This document shows positions 12,263 through 23,000 of a stretch of 64,000 bases of DNA, piece by piece. The stretch covers positions 62,001-126,000 of the forward strand of contig CM018609.1 of assembly GCA_009192285.1 (NCBI GenBank), written 5' to 3'. A program made the position numbers and the translations under genes. Every line of letters begins with the position of its first letter. The first letter of the stretch is position 1. Under the pieces are notes generated by a model, which ran no database searches, was not told where the DNA came from, and saw only the letters and a program-made list of their open reading frames with translations. The DNA is from Morchella semilibera. Taxonomy: Eukaryota > Ascomycota > Pezizomycetes > Pezizales > Morchellaceae.

Positions 12263-13420
12263 TGAGCCATACTATATAGTGCCAGATTTTTTCTATTTCC
12301 TAAATAGTGTCATGCACAGGCATCACAGCCTATCGATGAGATGTGCAAATGAAAGTACTCTTATTTGGCTAATTTCGCAAAAAAACTGACCGAGATATAA
12401 ACCCTTGACTGATTGCATTCTTATGTTCTTTGGTTTTGAATTAGTCAAGGCTTCATATATCAGTCAGTTTTTGTATTAAATTAGCAGATAGTGGCTCAGA
12501 GTATAGCCAAGAAACAGTACTTTCATTTCTATGTTTTAACAATAGGCTATGATGCCTGTGCATGGTGTTATTCAGGAAATGGAAAAAATCCAGCACCATA
12601 GAGATCTATTTAGTCAAGGCTTTATATCTCAGTCAGTTTTAGTGTTAAATTAGCAAATGAAGGGTCAAAAAAGGGACGAAGAAGAGTACTTTCATTTGCA
12701 CCACTCAACAATTGGTTGTCTCATCTGTGCATGGCGCTATGGAAAAATCTGACACTATAGAGATCTATTTAATCAAGGCTTTATATCTCAATCAGTATTG
12801 GTGCTAAATTAGCGAATGAAGGATCAAAGTAGAGCCAAAGCAGAGTACTTTTATTTACATGTTTCAACAATTGGCTGTCATGCTTGTGCATGCTGCTATT
12901 TAGGAAAGAGAAAAAAATCAGCACGATAGAGATCTATTTGGTCAAGGCTTTATATCTCAGTCAGTTTTAGTACTAAATTAGTGGATAAGAGGTCAAAAAA
13001 AAGCCAAAGAGGAGTACTTTCACTTGCATGTCTTAACGATTGGGTGTAATACCTGTTCTTGACACTATTCAGGAAATGGAAAAAATCCAGCAACCTGGAG
13101 ATCTATTATACTAAGATTTTGTATCTCACTCAGTTTTAGCGCTAAATTAGCAAATATTATGTCAGAATAAAGCCAAAGTAGAGTACTTTCATTGTCATAT
13201 CTCAACATTTCGCTGTAATGCCTGTGCATGGCACTATCCAGAAACGAGTAAAAACCTAGTACTATCTACTATTTTTTAAATAAGGTCATGCATATGTGGC
13301 ACCCCTTATTGTTGAGATATAGAATTGAAAGCAGCAATTTTTAGCTTTATTCTGACTCACTAATTGTTATCTTAGCATAAGAATTAACTGAGATATGAGG
13401 CTACGATGTTCAAATATCCT
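12263..13420. repeat. Diverged satellite, unit about 160-170 bp, with inverted outer units
   Basis: The landmark AGATCTAT recurs at 12602, 12761, 12930 and 13099. Other shared blocks are GTACTTTCATTTGCA, CCTGTGCATG, GGAAATGGAAAAAATC and TCAAGGCTTTATATCTCAGT. The first unit (about 12270-12410) and the last (about 13250-13420) are in the opposite orientation to the central units. A related pair of inverted units follows module X copy 2 at 15036-15375. No coding function is visible. Confidence 0.7.
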
Positions 13421-13499
13421 ATGTCAATTTTCTATATAGCAGTAACATTCTCTAGCATTCCAGTTCATACCATATCCTTATATTATTTGTAGGTTATTG

Positions 13500-13998
13500 T
13501 ACATCTCACAGTACTCTCGATCACATTGGTAGTACTAGTAGGCATGTCGCTGGATTCGGAGAGGACCACATCGTTCCCGGTCACCTCGATGATACTAGTA
13601 AGCATGTCGCTGACATCAGCAAACTCAACTTGTTACTGGAGTCTCCCAACTGTCTCCCAGGTCTCCTGAGACTCTCCTGAGACTCTTGGATCATTTTTGA
13701 GTCTCCTGAGCCTCGGGACACATCAGGAGACAAATCAAATCTTGCTGATGGAACACGGAGAGAATCACATCGCTTTCCGGTCATTTTTATCATGCTAGTA
13801 AGTATATCGCTGAACGCGTAAAAGATTACATTGCCCTCAGTCGCCTTGGTGATGCTAGTAAGCATGTTATTTAATGCGGAGGACAGCATATTGTATCGAC
13901 TCGCCATTTTGCAATACGTCAAAATCAAAACAAACAACTACTGGATCGCAATATCCAAGGTCAAAATTGTAAACATGCAAAACGCAACACATGCAAAA
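13500..13998. repeat. Module Y, copy 1: 60-bp coding tandem repeat
   Basis: Units built on GATACTAGTAAGCATGTCGC recur about every 60 bp and on the plus strand encode a 20-residue period of the type DDTSKHVAERGE. The end of the module (AACAAACAACTAC, then ATCGCAATATC) matches 15580-15620 in module Y copy 2. A MITE splits one unit at 13614-13750. The sequence stops exactly where the LTR begins at 13999. Confidence 0.6.
13614..13750 (+). mobile_element. 137-bp MITE, copy 2, target duplication GA
   Basis: Ends CATCAGCAA and TTGCTGATG; GA at 13612-13613 and 13751-13752. Neighbouring 60-bp units read GTCGCTGAACGCGGAG without interruption, which is the empty-site form of GTCGCTGA + element + GAACACGGAG. 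The interior carries repeated GTCTCC motifs and one CTCAGGAGAC-type palindrome. Confidence 0.85.
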
Positions 13999-14631
13999 TG
14001 TCCCGACGTCTTGGCATCGGTCCCGATGGTTCGGTAGTCGTAGTGCTATTGCGATGGATGGAGTTAGATTAAGCAAGGATGGGGTGAGATGAGATGGGGA
14101 TATCATCATTAGGTTCTATAAGGTTCGATGACGTGATGGATTGGTAATAGGAATTGGCGAAATGGTGGGAAGGAATACGAGGTGTGGATGCGACGAATTT
14201 CTGTGGGCTTCTATGAACTGATGTATGAGTCATAGCGGACTGGTGGAGGAGAAGTGTTAAATAGTGGGGTTAGAAGTTTTCCTTAGTTCTTTCTTTCTTT
14301 CTTCTCTGTCTCGGCTTCCTGTTATCTCAGTATATAGAAATCTACTCCTATTTCTAAAGCCATAGCCTCTCGTACCAAAGACTCTATCCTCTGACAAAAG
14401 GAAACCTACAGTACCTCTCATCGTTCTCGTTGAGGTCTATCCGGTCCTCACTCTCCCTGCTCTGTGCCCTTGTGCCTTTATCCTTGCCTTTGCCTTTGCC
14501 AGTGCCTATGCTTGTACCTGCCCGGTATTACCTTTGTCTTCGTCGGTCTCCTCGTCGCTTAGGCTGTGCTACTCAGGTTCTTCTGCGTCATCATTGTCAT
14601 CTTCTTCTTTGCGTCGGGTTACTCTGTCACA
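13999..14631 (+). repeat. LTR family B, copy 1 (TG...CA, 633 bp)
   Basis: Starts TGTCCCGACGTCTTGGCATC and ends GGGTTACTCTGTCACA. It is homologous along its length to 26935-27567 and, inverted, to 35150-35767. It has a TTAAATAG-like TATA element near 14256 followed by a long pyrimidine run with TTCTTTC repeats. The flanking five bases differ (CAAAA and GGTGG), so this copy is not a simple solo LTR; it sits between module Y copy 1 and module X copy 2. Confidence 0.65.
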
Positions 14632-15045
14632 GGTGGAGAAGGACTATCGGTGCTAGTGTCTTATTCATTGGAGAGGAGACTAATAACTGATCGCTTAAGA
14701 GCTCGAGGGTTTAAAGAACATTTGCGACTATTACGTAAACAGTTGTTACAGGAGGAGATGACTCGGTTGGTAGGATCAAGTTTCTGAACACAGAACTCGC
14801 GACCATGATCTTGTAAAGCAGAAAGACATGTTATATAAATAGGAGTATTGATTTGTATAGAATTCTGGAGGCTGGGTAAACGAAAGGTACGATCGAGCCA
14901 ATCAGCTCGATGTTTGTTGATAAATTTGTCCCAAACTGGGACTCTGTTCAAGTTACAGATAGGCTAGGAGGTAGAGGAAGTAGACATTGTTGCTGTCAAT
15001 AGGAGAAAATAGGAAGGCATGAGCTATACTATATAGTACCGGGTT
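14632..15045 (-). repeat. Module X, copy 2: Cys-rich ORF, less damaged
   Basis: On the minus strand 14951-14661 is an open frame of about 96 codons reading NRVPVWDKFINKHRADWLDR, then SLQNSIQINTP, then a Cys-rich part with CLSALQDHGREFC and CNNCLRNSRKC, ending RSVISLLSNE. The spacing of cysteines (CxxC and a nearby C) recalls small zinc-binding modules, but I do not recognise the family. This copy lacks the MITE present in copy 1. Confidence 0.5.
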
Positions 15046-15452
15046 TTTGAATAGCACCATGCATAGGTGTCACAGCCTATCGATGAGATACGCAAATGAA
15101 AGTACTGCTCTTTGACTTTATTCTAAGCCACTAATCGCTAGAATAGTCTAAACACTGACTGAGATATGAAGCCTTGACTAATGGAGCTCATAGCGCTAGG
15201 TTTATTGATTTTTATAGTGCCGGGTTATTGGATAGCTCCATGCACAGGCACTCCACACTGTCGTTGAGATATTAGAATGAATGAGCTACTCTCTGGCTTC
15301 ATTCTAAGCTACCAATCGTCAGGTTAGCATGAAAAGTGATTGAGATATGAAGTTTTGACTAATAAATTATAGGACTTTACGAATCAATTATATCAATTGT
15401 TTATATAGTAGTACCATTCCTTAGTATTCATACCATATCTTTCTCATTTTCT
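15046..15452. repeat. Satellite units in inverted orientation
   Basis: Two diverged units related to the 12.3-13.4 kb satellite lie at about 15036-15375, each with TATAGT(A/G)CCGGGTT, CACAGCCTATCGATGAGAT-like and TGAGATATGAAG blocks. The rest of the stretch up to the ORF at 15453 matches the start of module Y. Confidence 0.5.
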
Positions 15453-15907
15453 ATGGATTATTGCAATTCTCGCAACACTATCGGTCGCCTCGATGATACT
15501 AGTAAGCGTGTCGCTGAACGCGGAGAATATCATACCACCTTCAATCACTTCGACTCCTATCGCTACTTCAGACAACATCAAAACAAACAACTACCCGATC
15601 GCAATATCGAATATCATAATCGCAAACTCGCAAAACGGAACAAACAGAAGAATAATCGAAAGCTAGAGATCGATATCGAACGGAAGTCAGCTTTGGATTT
15701 TATTGATAAGAAGACAGAAGGTAATTGATTTCTAAACTGATATTATAAACTCTACTAATATTTTTCTCTGTAGATATCGTATCCGTATCGTTCTTTCTTA
15801 TGCATTGTAAACGGGATGATATCACGGCGTACCACGGACTTCGCAGAAGAGAAGGATATTTGAGAACGGGCTTTTCGGTTGCGGTATTTTCTTTTGGGTT
15901 TTTGTAG
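15453..15907 (+). CDS. Putative two-exon element-encoded ORF (module Y, copy 2)
   Basis: Exon 15453-15720 and exon 15774-15907 join in phase through a textbook intron (15721-15773: GTAATT donor, TACTAATA branch site, CTGTAG acceptor), giving about 133 residues. The N-terminal part contains one unit of the 20-residue repeat (LDDTSKRVAERGEYH), then a basic, Asn/Lys/Gln-rich stretch (NKQKNNRKLEIDIERKSALD). The C-terminal part ends in a hydrophobic TGFSVAVFSFGFL. It probably belongs to the same mobile module as 13.5-14.0 kb. Function unknown; it could be a chance open frame inside a repeat. Confidence 0.35.
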
Positions 15908-16350
15908 TTTCTATGGGTATCCGTTACTCGATGTTATGAGTCATGACTGTACAGGGATTAGGAGGGGTATATATATGCTGCTACGGATCTTTCCTTTGTT
16001 CTTTTCTTTCTCTTTCTTTTCCTACGTGTTCTTCCTGTTACCAACCCTACGGTTTAGTTCTGTTTGTCTCTTGTCCCCAGTTCCGAATAAACGACGTTAT
16101 TATCATAGTTCTGCCAAGACCCCCTTGGGTCTTCCATAGTATCTTGCCTCGTCTTCGTCCTTGCCTCGACCATAGTCCATGACCGTAGTTCGTGTCATCT
16201 ATTGGTATCTTTGCTTACACAATTTTGTTCGAGAGTCCCTCTAGACTCTCTGCCCTACGACTCTACTTCTTGAATAGATTCACTCGCCCTTGTACCTCGT
16301 CCTCGCCCTCGTCTCGCCTCGGTTGTGTGCCTCAGCTCTCTTGTTCATTG
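15908..16350. other. Spacer before the nested LTR insertion, pyrimidine-rich
   Basis: CT-rich on the plus strand (many CTCGTC and CCTCG runs); no gene. It ends with CATTG (16346-16350), the left target duplication of the older solo LTR. Confidence 0.4.
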
Positions 16351-16562
16351 TGTAAAGGGATATTTTAGAAGTTACTAAGGTATGGCTAATGCTAAGCAGT
16401 AGTTCTGTAGCGTTTTAAACTTGTAATATTGTAGACCGGACTCCGTTCACTTGAGAGGATGATGATCCCCCTAAGACGACGGGAATCCTACTAGCTATTT
16501 ATACATAAAAACCCCCCTTAAACCCATTAACTCCTCCAATAGCAAATCTCCCGCAATGCCTC
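16351..16562 (-). repeat. Older solo LTR of family A, right part (interrupted)
   Basis: Reverse complement of the 3' part of the family A LTR, beginning TGTAAAGGGATATTT on the plus strand. Together with 24045-24230, minus the duplicated GCCTC, it sums to 212 + 186 - 5 = 393 bp, exactly one LTR. Its own target duplication is CATTG (16346-16350 and 24231-24235). It is visibly diverged from the intact LTRs. Confidence 0.9.
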
Positions 16563-16955
16563 TGTTATAGGATTGCCTGGAAGTGCGGTACTAGTAGTAC
16601 AATGGGATTGTCCTAGTATGACGGCACGAGGGAAGAGTGACGTACGCCCAGAAGCGGGGTTCGGTTACAACTCGGCAACCACTACCACACCCTATGAGTG
16701 GACCCCTGGATACCCCACCTCGTAGAAAGTCGGAGCAGTAGCGGAGGCATTGCGGGAGATTTGCTATGGGAGGAGTTAACGGGTTTAAAGGGGGTTCTTC
16801 ATGTATAAATAGCTAGTAGGATTCCCGTCGTCTTAGGGGAATCATCATCCTCTCAAGCGAACGGAATCCGGTCTACAATATTACAAGTTTAAAAGCTACA
16901 GAACTATCGCTTAGCATTAGCCATATCTTAGTGACTCCTGAGATATCCCTTTACA
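16563..16955 (+). repeat. 5' LTR, family A
   Basis: TGTTATAGG...CCCTTTACA, 393 bp. A TATAAATAG box lies at about 16804-16812. Confidence 0.95.
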
Positions 16956-17461
16956 CTATATTGTACCTTATCCGGTCGCATACCCTATGACTGTGGAGAG
17001 AGCCATCTACTGGTACCTCCGCCTCCACGTCGCAATCAGAGAAAACCTTTGGACTCTCTGTCCAACTCTCCTCCTATTATAAGCGAGCCTACTACTTTCT
17101 CAAGACAACACTTCGATTACCTTGTGTGATTGCTAGGTACGGATAGTACACGGGCACTCGGTATAAGAAGTAGTGATCAAGAGAAGTTGGTACATGCTTC
17201 GCTTCCCCTGTGAAACCTCCTTTCTGGTCCCTCGAGGCAGCGCAGAACATCTCTACTGCGGCTACCTCCAACACCAAGGCTTCTTCGCAGAAGCTCGCAC
17301 CATCGCCACCTTCAAGGAGAATCTCCTTGAGCCCAACCTCACCCCCTCCATCCTCATAACGCTTCGCCAAAACTCTCACGGCTTAGCGCACTCGGTACCT
17401 TGGTTTACTCCTCTACCTTGGTGCATCAACACCCCCGACCTACCCATCGAATTCTTCAAAG
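16956..17461 (+). other. Retrotransposon leader with an upstream open frame
   Basis: The leader contains an open frame from 17194 (ATG CTT CGC) that overlaps the start of gag in another frame and continues to 18081. Its first 90 or so residues have a natural composition (for example FKENLLEPNLTPSILITLRQ), while the part overlapping gag does not. It may be a short upstream ORF or an extended Gag N-terminus reached by frameshifting. Confidence 0.35.
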
Positions 17462-19633
17462 ATGTCCCTCCCACTAGCGTTGACCTCGCAGGAAGACCAC
17501 AACATGGCGGAAGCCATTGTGGTCCGCGACAGAGACACCGCCATGGCCCAGGCTCATCCCACAATAGCCAGCAGAGCCAGGGATACCCCCGTCACCGAGC
17601 TATGGAACCCAGCCCCCCTCAAAGCCAAAGCCCCGAAGAAGGTCCGCAAACGAGACCCGAAGAGGATTACCCGCAGCTCCGCCAGCATGGACCTCAACCC
17701 CTTCGAAACTCCAACCAGGCAAGCCACTATTACAGTGAGGCGCTCTGGTTTAGATGGGGATATGAGCGACGCCAGCTACGCGAGCACCTCCTCAATCGGC
17801 GAGCTGCCCTACGAGCAGGAGACCCCACGACCCCTCAGGACCGAGGTACTCGTCCAGGGCATGAGAGGTCTCGCAGCTCAGACAGGCGAGGCAATTCAGG
17901 CAGAAGCCAGGGCACGGGAACACCAGCACGTCCAGGTAGTCCAAGGCGGACAACAACTGGTGGGAGAATTACAAGGGAAGTTCCGGGAAGTAGAAGGACA
18001 CCAAGGGCAGATAACCACCGCTCTTGGCACCTTAGCCAACCAGTTTCAGGCCTATGCACAAAACCAGCAAATGGAAACTGAGTTAAGGTTCAGACAGATG
18101 GCCCTCGAACATGAGCAACAACGGCAACAGACCCAGGAGCTAGCGGCCTATATACAGGCTCAGCAAGCGGAGAAAAGCCTGGACTTGCCAGAAAGGCTGG
18201 CAGCCACTGTTGCAGCAGCTCAGGTAGCTCCACTACCCAAAGCGCCTACCTCTACTGTCGATACCATCCAGCCAGAGTTGAGGAAAATGCTGAGGGAAGC
18301 CCTGAAAGCATTTAAGGGTAAGCAGCCACGGGTTGAGTCTGAGAATGATTCCCCAGGAGAAGGAAGGGCACCGCCACCCTCACCCCCAGCCAACAGGAGG
18401 AGGAATAAATCCCCGTCTCCACCCCCCAGAAGATCCCACGGTAAACGTAGGAGGGAGGAGGAGCCTGTACTGGAGAAGGGAGCGATAGGAAATGGTGGAG
18501 GAAATGGTGGCGGAAACGGAAGAAGAAGGCACAGGAGGGATGACAGTCCAAGTTCATCGGACTCATCCAGCTCCTCCGATGATGATAGGAGACGAAAGAG
18601 AAGAAGAGATAGGCACCACCGACGAGCAGAAACGCAGTCACCGGTACCCTACAGCCATCGCAAGGGAGAGACACCCAAGCAGGCCAAGATCCCCTTCTCT
18701 GGGAAACCTGACGAAGACGTCCGCCATTGGATCGATCGTATGGAGATCCTAATGGACCTTCAACCCCGAGTCACATGGGATGACAAGACTCGAATCCTTT
18801 GGGCATCCCTGGAATTCACCGGGAGTGCAGCAAGTTTCTGGCACAACTTTAAGGAAAGGCTTAGTGTAGAACCTAGGCTCGGTACTTGGGAACGCTTTAA
18901 ACAGGAACTCCGCATCCAGTATGGTAATCGCACCAGTCAAGAACAGGCCAAGCAGAAGATGGATAATCTCCGTCAAACCGGTCCTATCGACGATTACATC
19001 AACGAGATGCAAAACCTTGAGTGGGACGCTCGAGTTGGCCCAATCGTCATGAAGTCCATGATTCTAACAGGAATAAACTCCACGTTGGAACAAAGACTAT
19101 CTGCTGCGATTGAAGAACCATCTGAATTTCCAGATTGGTTAGCATGGGTTCGAAGAGTGGGAAGAAAGGATGCTGAGGTCAGAGCCCGCCAGAAAATTCT
19201 GCGTGGAAGGGAACCAGCACGGCCCCAAGAAACTCGAGAACCTAAGCACCAAGAGTCCAAACGCCAGAAGCCTCGTCACCGGAAGAAGGAGCGCGACGAG
19301 TCCCGTCCCCGTAGAAAGGAACGAGAGGACTCCCCGCACAAACCTCGCCCAGCTACTGGTAGCTTAGGAGCCACCCAAGCAGAGAAGGACCAATGGGCAA
19401 AAGAAAATAAATGCCTCCGGTGCGGAAGAGAAGGTCACTGGACAAAGGAATGTTACTCGACCACGAAGGTCAGAATGACAGGTGGGACGGAAAGATCGAG
19501 TGGGAAAAAGAGGAAAAGAGAGGATAAGACTTCGAGGACGAAGGAACCGGAAGGGGAGAGTGAGAAAAGGCAGAAATTGGGACCTCAAGGTGAGGCATTT
19601 AGGGCCAGAATTACGGCGCTTGGGGAAGATTAA
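17462..19633 (+). CDS. Gag polyprotein of the Ty3/Gypsy-type element
   Basis: A 723-residue protein. The first 270 residues are rich in Gln, Glu and Ala and probably form coiled coil (TQELAAYIQAQQAEKSLDLP). Next comes a Pro/Arg/Ser-rich, RS-like disordered region with a poly-Ser stretch (about residues 300-400). The capsid-like gag domain occupies about residues 405-570 (IPFSGKPDEDVRHWIDRM, GSAASFWHNF). A basic linker follows. A single CCHC zinc knuckle (CLRCGREGHWTKEC) lies near residue 650. It packages the element RNA. The start at 17462 is the first ATG in this frame after the leader. The C-terminus is basic. The frame appears intact. Confidence 0.9.
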   Translation: MSLPLALTSQEDHNMAEAIVVRDRDTAMAQAHPTIASRARDTPVTELWNPAPLKAKAPKKVRKRDPKRITRSSASMDLNPFETPTRQATITVRRSGLDGDMSDASYASTSSIGELPYEQETPRPLRTEVLVQGMRGLAAQTGEAIQAEARAREHQHVQVVQGGQQLVGELQGKFREVEGHQGQITTALGTLANQFQAYAQNQQMETELRFRQMALEHEQQRQQTQELAAYIQAQQAEKSLDLPERLAATVAAAQVAPLPKAPTSTVDTIQPELRKMLREALKAFKGKQPRVESENDSPGEGRAPPPSPPANRRRNKSPSPPPRRSHGKRRREEEPVLEKGAIGNGGGNGGGNGRRRHRRDDSPSSSDSSSSSDDDRRRKRRRDRHHRRAETQSPVPYSHRKGETPKQAKIPFSGKPDEDVRHWIDRMEILMDLQPRVTWDDKTRILWASLEFTGSAASFWHNFKERLSVEPRLGTWERFKQELRIQYGNRTSQEQAKQKMDNLRQTGPIDDYINEMQNLEWDARVGPIVMKSMILTGINSTLEQRLSAAIEEPSEFPDWLAWVRRVGRKDAEVRARQKILRGREPARPQETREPKHQESKRQKPRHRKKERDESRPRRKEREDSPHKPRPATGSLGATQAEKDQWAKENKCLRCGREGHWTKECYSTTKVRMTGGTERSSGKKRKREDKTSRTKEPEGESEKRQKLGPQGEAFRARITALGED

Positions 19634-20011
19634 GTTATTTTTCTTATGGTTTTCTTTATTGGGTTATGAATAAATTAGTTATTAGGGCGCGGAAATAAAT
19701 CTCTTTATATAAACTATACTGCAAGGAAAGCAATGACCAATGCCAGAAACCAAGACTCGAGTCTAGAAGTTCGGAAATCAGAGGGGCCACACAGATAGCG
19801 GACAGTAGACGCACTGCGCACTGTTGACTTGCCATAACCCTGTGGAGAGACTGCCAATGCAAAGTAAGAACTCGTGACTAGGGCAAGGTATTCTTTGGGC
19901 ATGACGTGTCAAAGCTACCCCGCACTTAGCTATATAAGAGACCTCCTCCGCCTCAAGGAAAAGGACATCAGCCATCCTCCTTTACCATCACCATAACTTA
20001 CCAACACTACA
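19634..20011 (+). promoter_or_regulatory. Gag-pol spacer with a promoter-like TATA element
   Basis: Gag stops and pol starts in the same frame, 378 nt apart, with several stops between them, so neither frameshifting nor simple readthrough explains pol expression. A TATATAAG box at 19931-19938 and a CT-rich, ATG-free leader precede the pol ATG (20012). Splicing or an internal promoter are both possible; the promoter reading is inference. Confidence 0.35.
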
Positions 20012-23000
20012 ATGACTACCGTCACCCAAGAAACTCGCCTCGAGACAGAAATCTCATGGCTTAATCCTAAAACCAATAAACACTTCACCCACACTGTCCA
20101 AGCCTTGCTAGACAGCGGCACCGAGACATGGATCATGTCCTGGAATTGTGTCAAGAAGGCCGACATCCCAGTTCAGACTCGCGCCACGATTCTCCTCATT
20201 AAACAAGCTGATGGCTCACGCATGCCTCACTCCGGTACTCACATCACCCAACCTCTCACACTCCGCATCGGTAGCCACCTCGACAGGTTAGTCACCTGTG
20301 AAATAGGTACCTTTGCTGGGGAAGATCTCGTCATACCACATCGATGGCTCGAAGAGCATCAACCTACGATACATTGGGGCCAGAATAAGGCTACCTTCAA
20401 CAGTATCAAATGCCAGATTAAGGGTTGCATGATGACAGAAGGAGACATGCACGAAGAAGGTTGGCAAGAAAAGGTCGTTAGACTTCTACGACACATGCCT
20501 GAACCTGACATGCCTCTTGAGTCACACCCTTTCTGGGCACGATCTACGGGAAGCGAGACTCTCGCTAGTGCTATCCCGGAAGAGTTCCAAGACTACGCAG
20601 ATGTGTTCTCTCCTGAAGGAGCGGGACGCCTGCCGGAACATAGTGAGTGGGATCATAAGATTCCCCTCTTGGACGGAAGCCAACCTCCGTGGGGTCCTAT
20701 CTATGCATTGTCCCCCCCGGAACAAAAAGCGTTGAGGGAATACCTGGACGAAATGTTAGCGGCAGGTAAAATTGTCCCATCTTCCAGCCCAGCAGCGGCA
20801 CCAATCCTTTTCGTCCCTAAACAGGATGGGTCTCTACGGTTATGCGTCGACTACCGCGGCTTAAACTCCGTCACAGTCAAGAACCGTTACCCACTGCCTC
20901 TCATGACAGAACTGGCAGACTCGACGAAGGGAGCTCTCTTCTTCACCAAGATAGATCTCAAGAACGGTTACAACCTAGTAAGGATCGCGGAAGGAGAAGA
21001 GTGGAAGACAGCTTTCCGGACCAAATATGGCCACTTCGAATATAGAGTAATGCCTTTTGGCTTGACCAATGCCCCGGCAACGTTCCAGGCAATGGTCAAT
21101 ACCATATTCAAGGACCTGTTAGATCAGGGTCTAGTGGTTTACTTGGATGATATCCTGATATATTCCAAGTCCAGAGAAGAGCACGTAGCTCTTGTGCGTA
21201 AGGTGCTGGAGCGGCTACGACAAAACCACCTATTCGGCAACCTGAAAAAAACTGCTTGGTTCCAAACGGAGATAGAATTCCTAGGATTCAAGCTATCAGG
21301 TAGCGGCACCCAAGTCTCACCCGAGAAGGTGAGGGCTATCACTGAGTGGATAATTCCCACAAAGGTGAAGGAGCTTCAATGCTTCCTGGGGTTCGCCAAC
21401 TTCTTAAGGCGGTTCATCTACGGGTACTCTGCGGTATGCCGACCCATGACCGATCTCCTGAAGAAGAATGCTGTATGGAAGTGGGGCCGGGAGCAGCAGG
21501 ATGCTTTTGAGGGGCTCAAGAAGCTATTTACCACCGCCCCTATCCTCCGACACTACGACGAACATCGTATGGCTGTCCTTGAAACAGATGCCAGCGACTG
21601 GGCAGAGGCTGCGGTCCTGTCACAGGTGTTCGAAGATGGCAAGTTACATCCGGTAGCTTACCACTCTCGCAAGTTCAACGAGGCCGAAGTCAACTATGAG
21701 ATCTACGATAAAGAGATGCTCGCAATAGTTTCCGCCCTCCTGACTTGGAGACATTGGCTGGAAGGTACGGACATACCTATCCAGATCTATTCTGATCACC
21801 AAAACCTTCAGTACTTCACAACAACCAAGAAGCTGTCAAGAAGACAGGCCCGATGGGCTGAAAAGATAGCACCTTTTCACTTCAAAATCCACTTTCGGCC
21901 AGGCGACAAGAACGGGAAACCTGATGCTTTAACCAGGCGCCCGGAGTACGCTATGGAAGGGGGAGTAGTTCGAGAGCAGCCAGTAAAAATGCTCCTCTCA
22001 CCTGAACACTTTGCGGAGAGAAACCTCCTCCCCGGACATTTTGCAAGAAGGACACAAGCGGGAATAGAACCTCGTGAAGAAATCCTCTGCAATCACTCAT
22101 CAGAAGTGCGTCCAGTGGATCAGTGGGTACACATACCAGGAGTGGGAATGCCTGCGGCTCTGCAGAACTGGTATGAAGAAGAGGGTCGATGGACTCGTAG
22201 GACAGTTCCGGATGAACTCCCTGAAAACAAAGATCCTGAGGACCTGTGGACCCGGCAGACTATCTTGCGAGAGGCTGCAACAGAGTGGGATCCCGATCAG
22301 AATACAGCGACTCATGAAGGACGCTGGGTAGTGCCTGGGCATGCAGTCAAGCAGGTTATAGAAGACCACCACGACCGACCCACGGCAGGGCATCTAGGCA
22401 GAGATAAAACCTTGGAATTGATTGACAGGAACTACTGGTGGCCAGGAATGACCACAGATGTAGCCAAGTATGTCAGCACGTGCGATGTATGCCAAAGAGC
22501 CAAACAACGACGACGACATATGTCTCTTCCACAGCCCCTAGAGTTAGCCACGACCCCTTGGTGCGACATCTCCATGGATTTTGTAGTAGAAATGCCCAAG
22601 GAGCGGTCAAGTTTCCGGAACGTCATGGTTGTAGTGGACCGCTTCAGTAAAATGGCGCACTTCATCCCAATGACAGGAATCAACGCGGAGCAAACCGCAC
22701 AAGCCTTCGTCAAAGACATCTGGCGCTTTCATGGACTCCCGCGATCAATAGTATCGGACCGAGGAACTCAGTTCGTGTCAGCCTTCTGGACCGCGATCAC
22801 CGAACGACTAGGGATTCGTAGAAGACTCTCAACCTCGTTCCATCCGCAGACAGATGGTCAGACGGAAAGGACTAACCAGCATATGGAGTCCTACCTACGA
22901 GCGTTTACAGCTGGCACAGGTAAGAAGTGGAGAGATCTACTTCCGATCTGCGAATATGCCTACAACAATGCCAAACATTCCTCTACCGGGCAGTCACCAT

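Noticed and set aside
17462-18081. Second protein in the frame overlapping the start of gag
   Set aside because: Beyond gag's ATG this frame is Arg/Pro/Gln-rich and looks like a shifted reading of gag; only the leader part is kept as a possibility.
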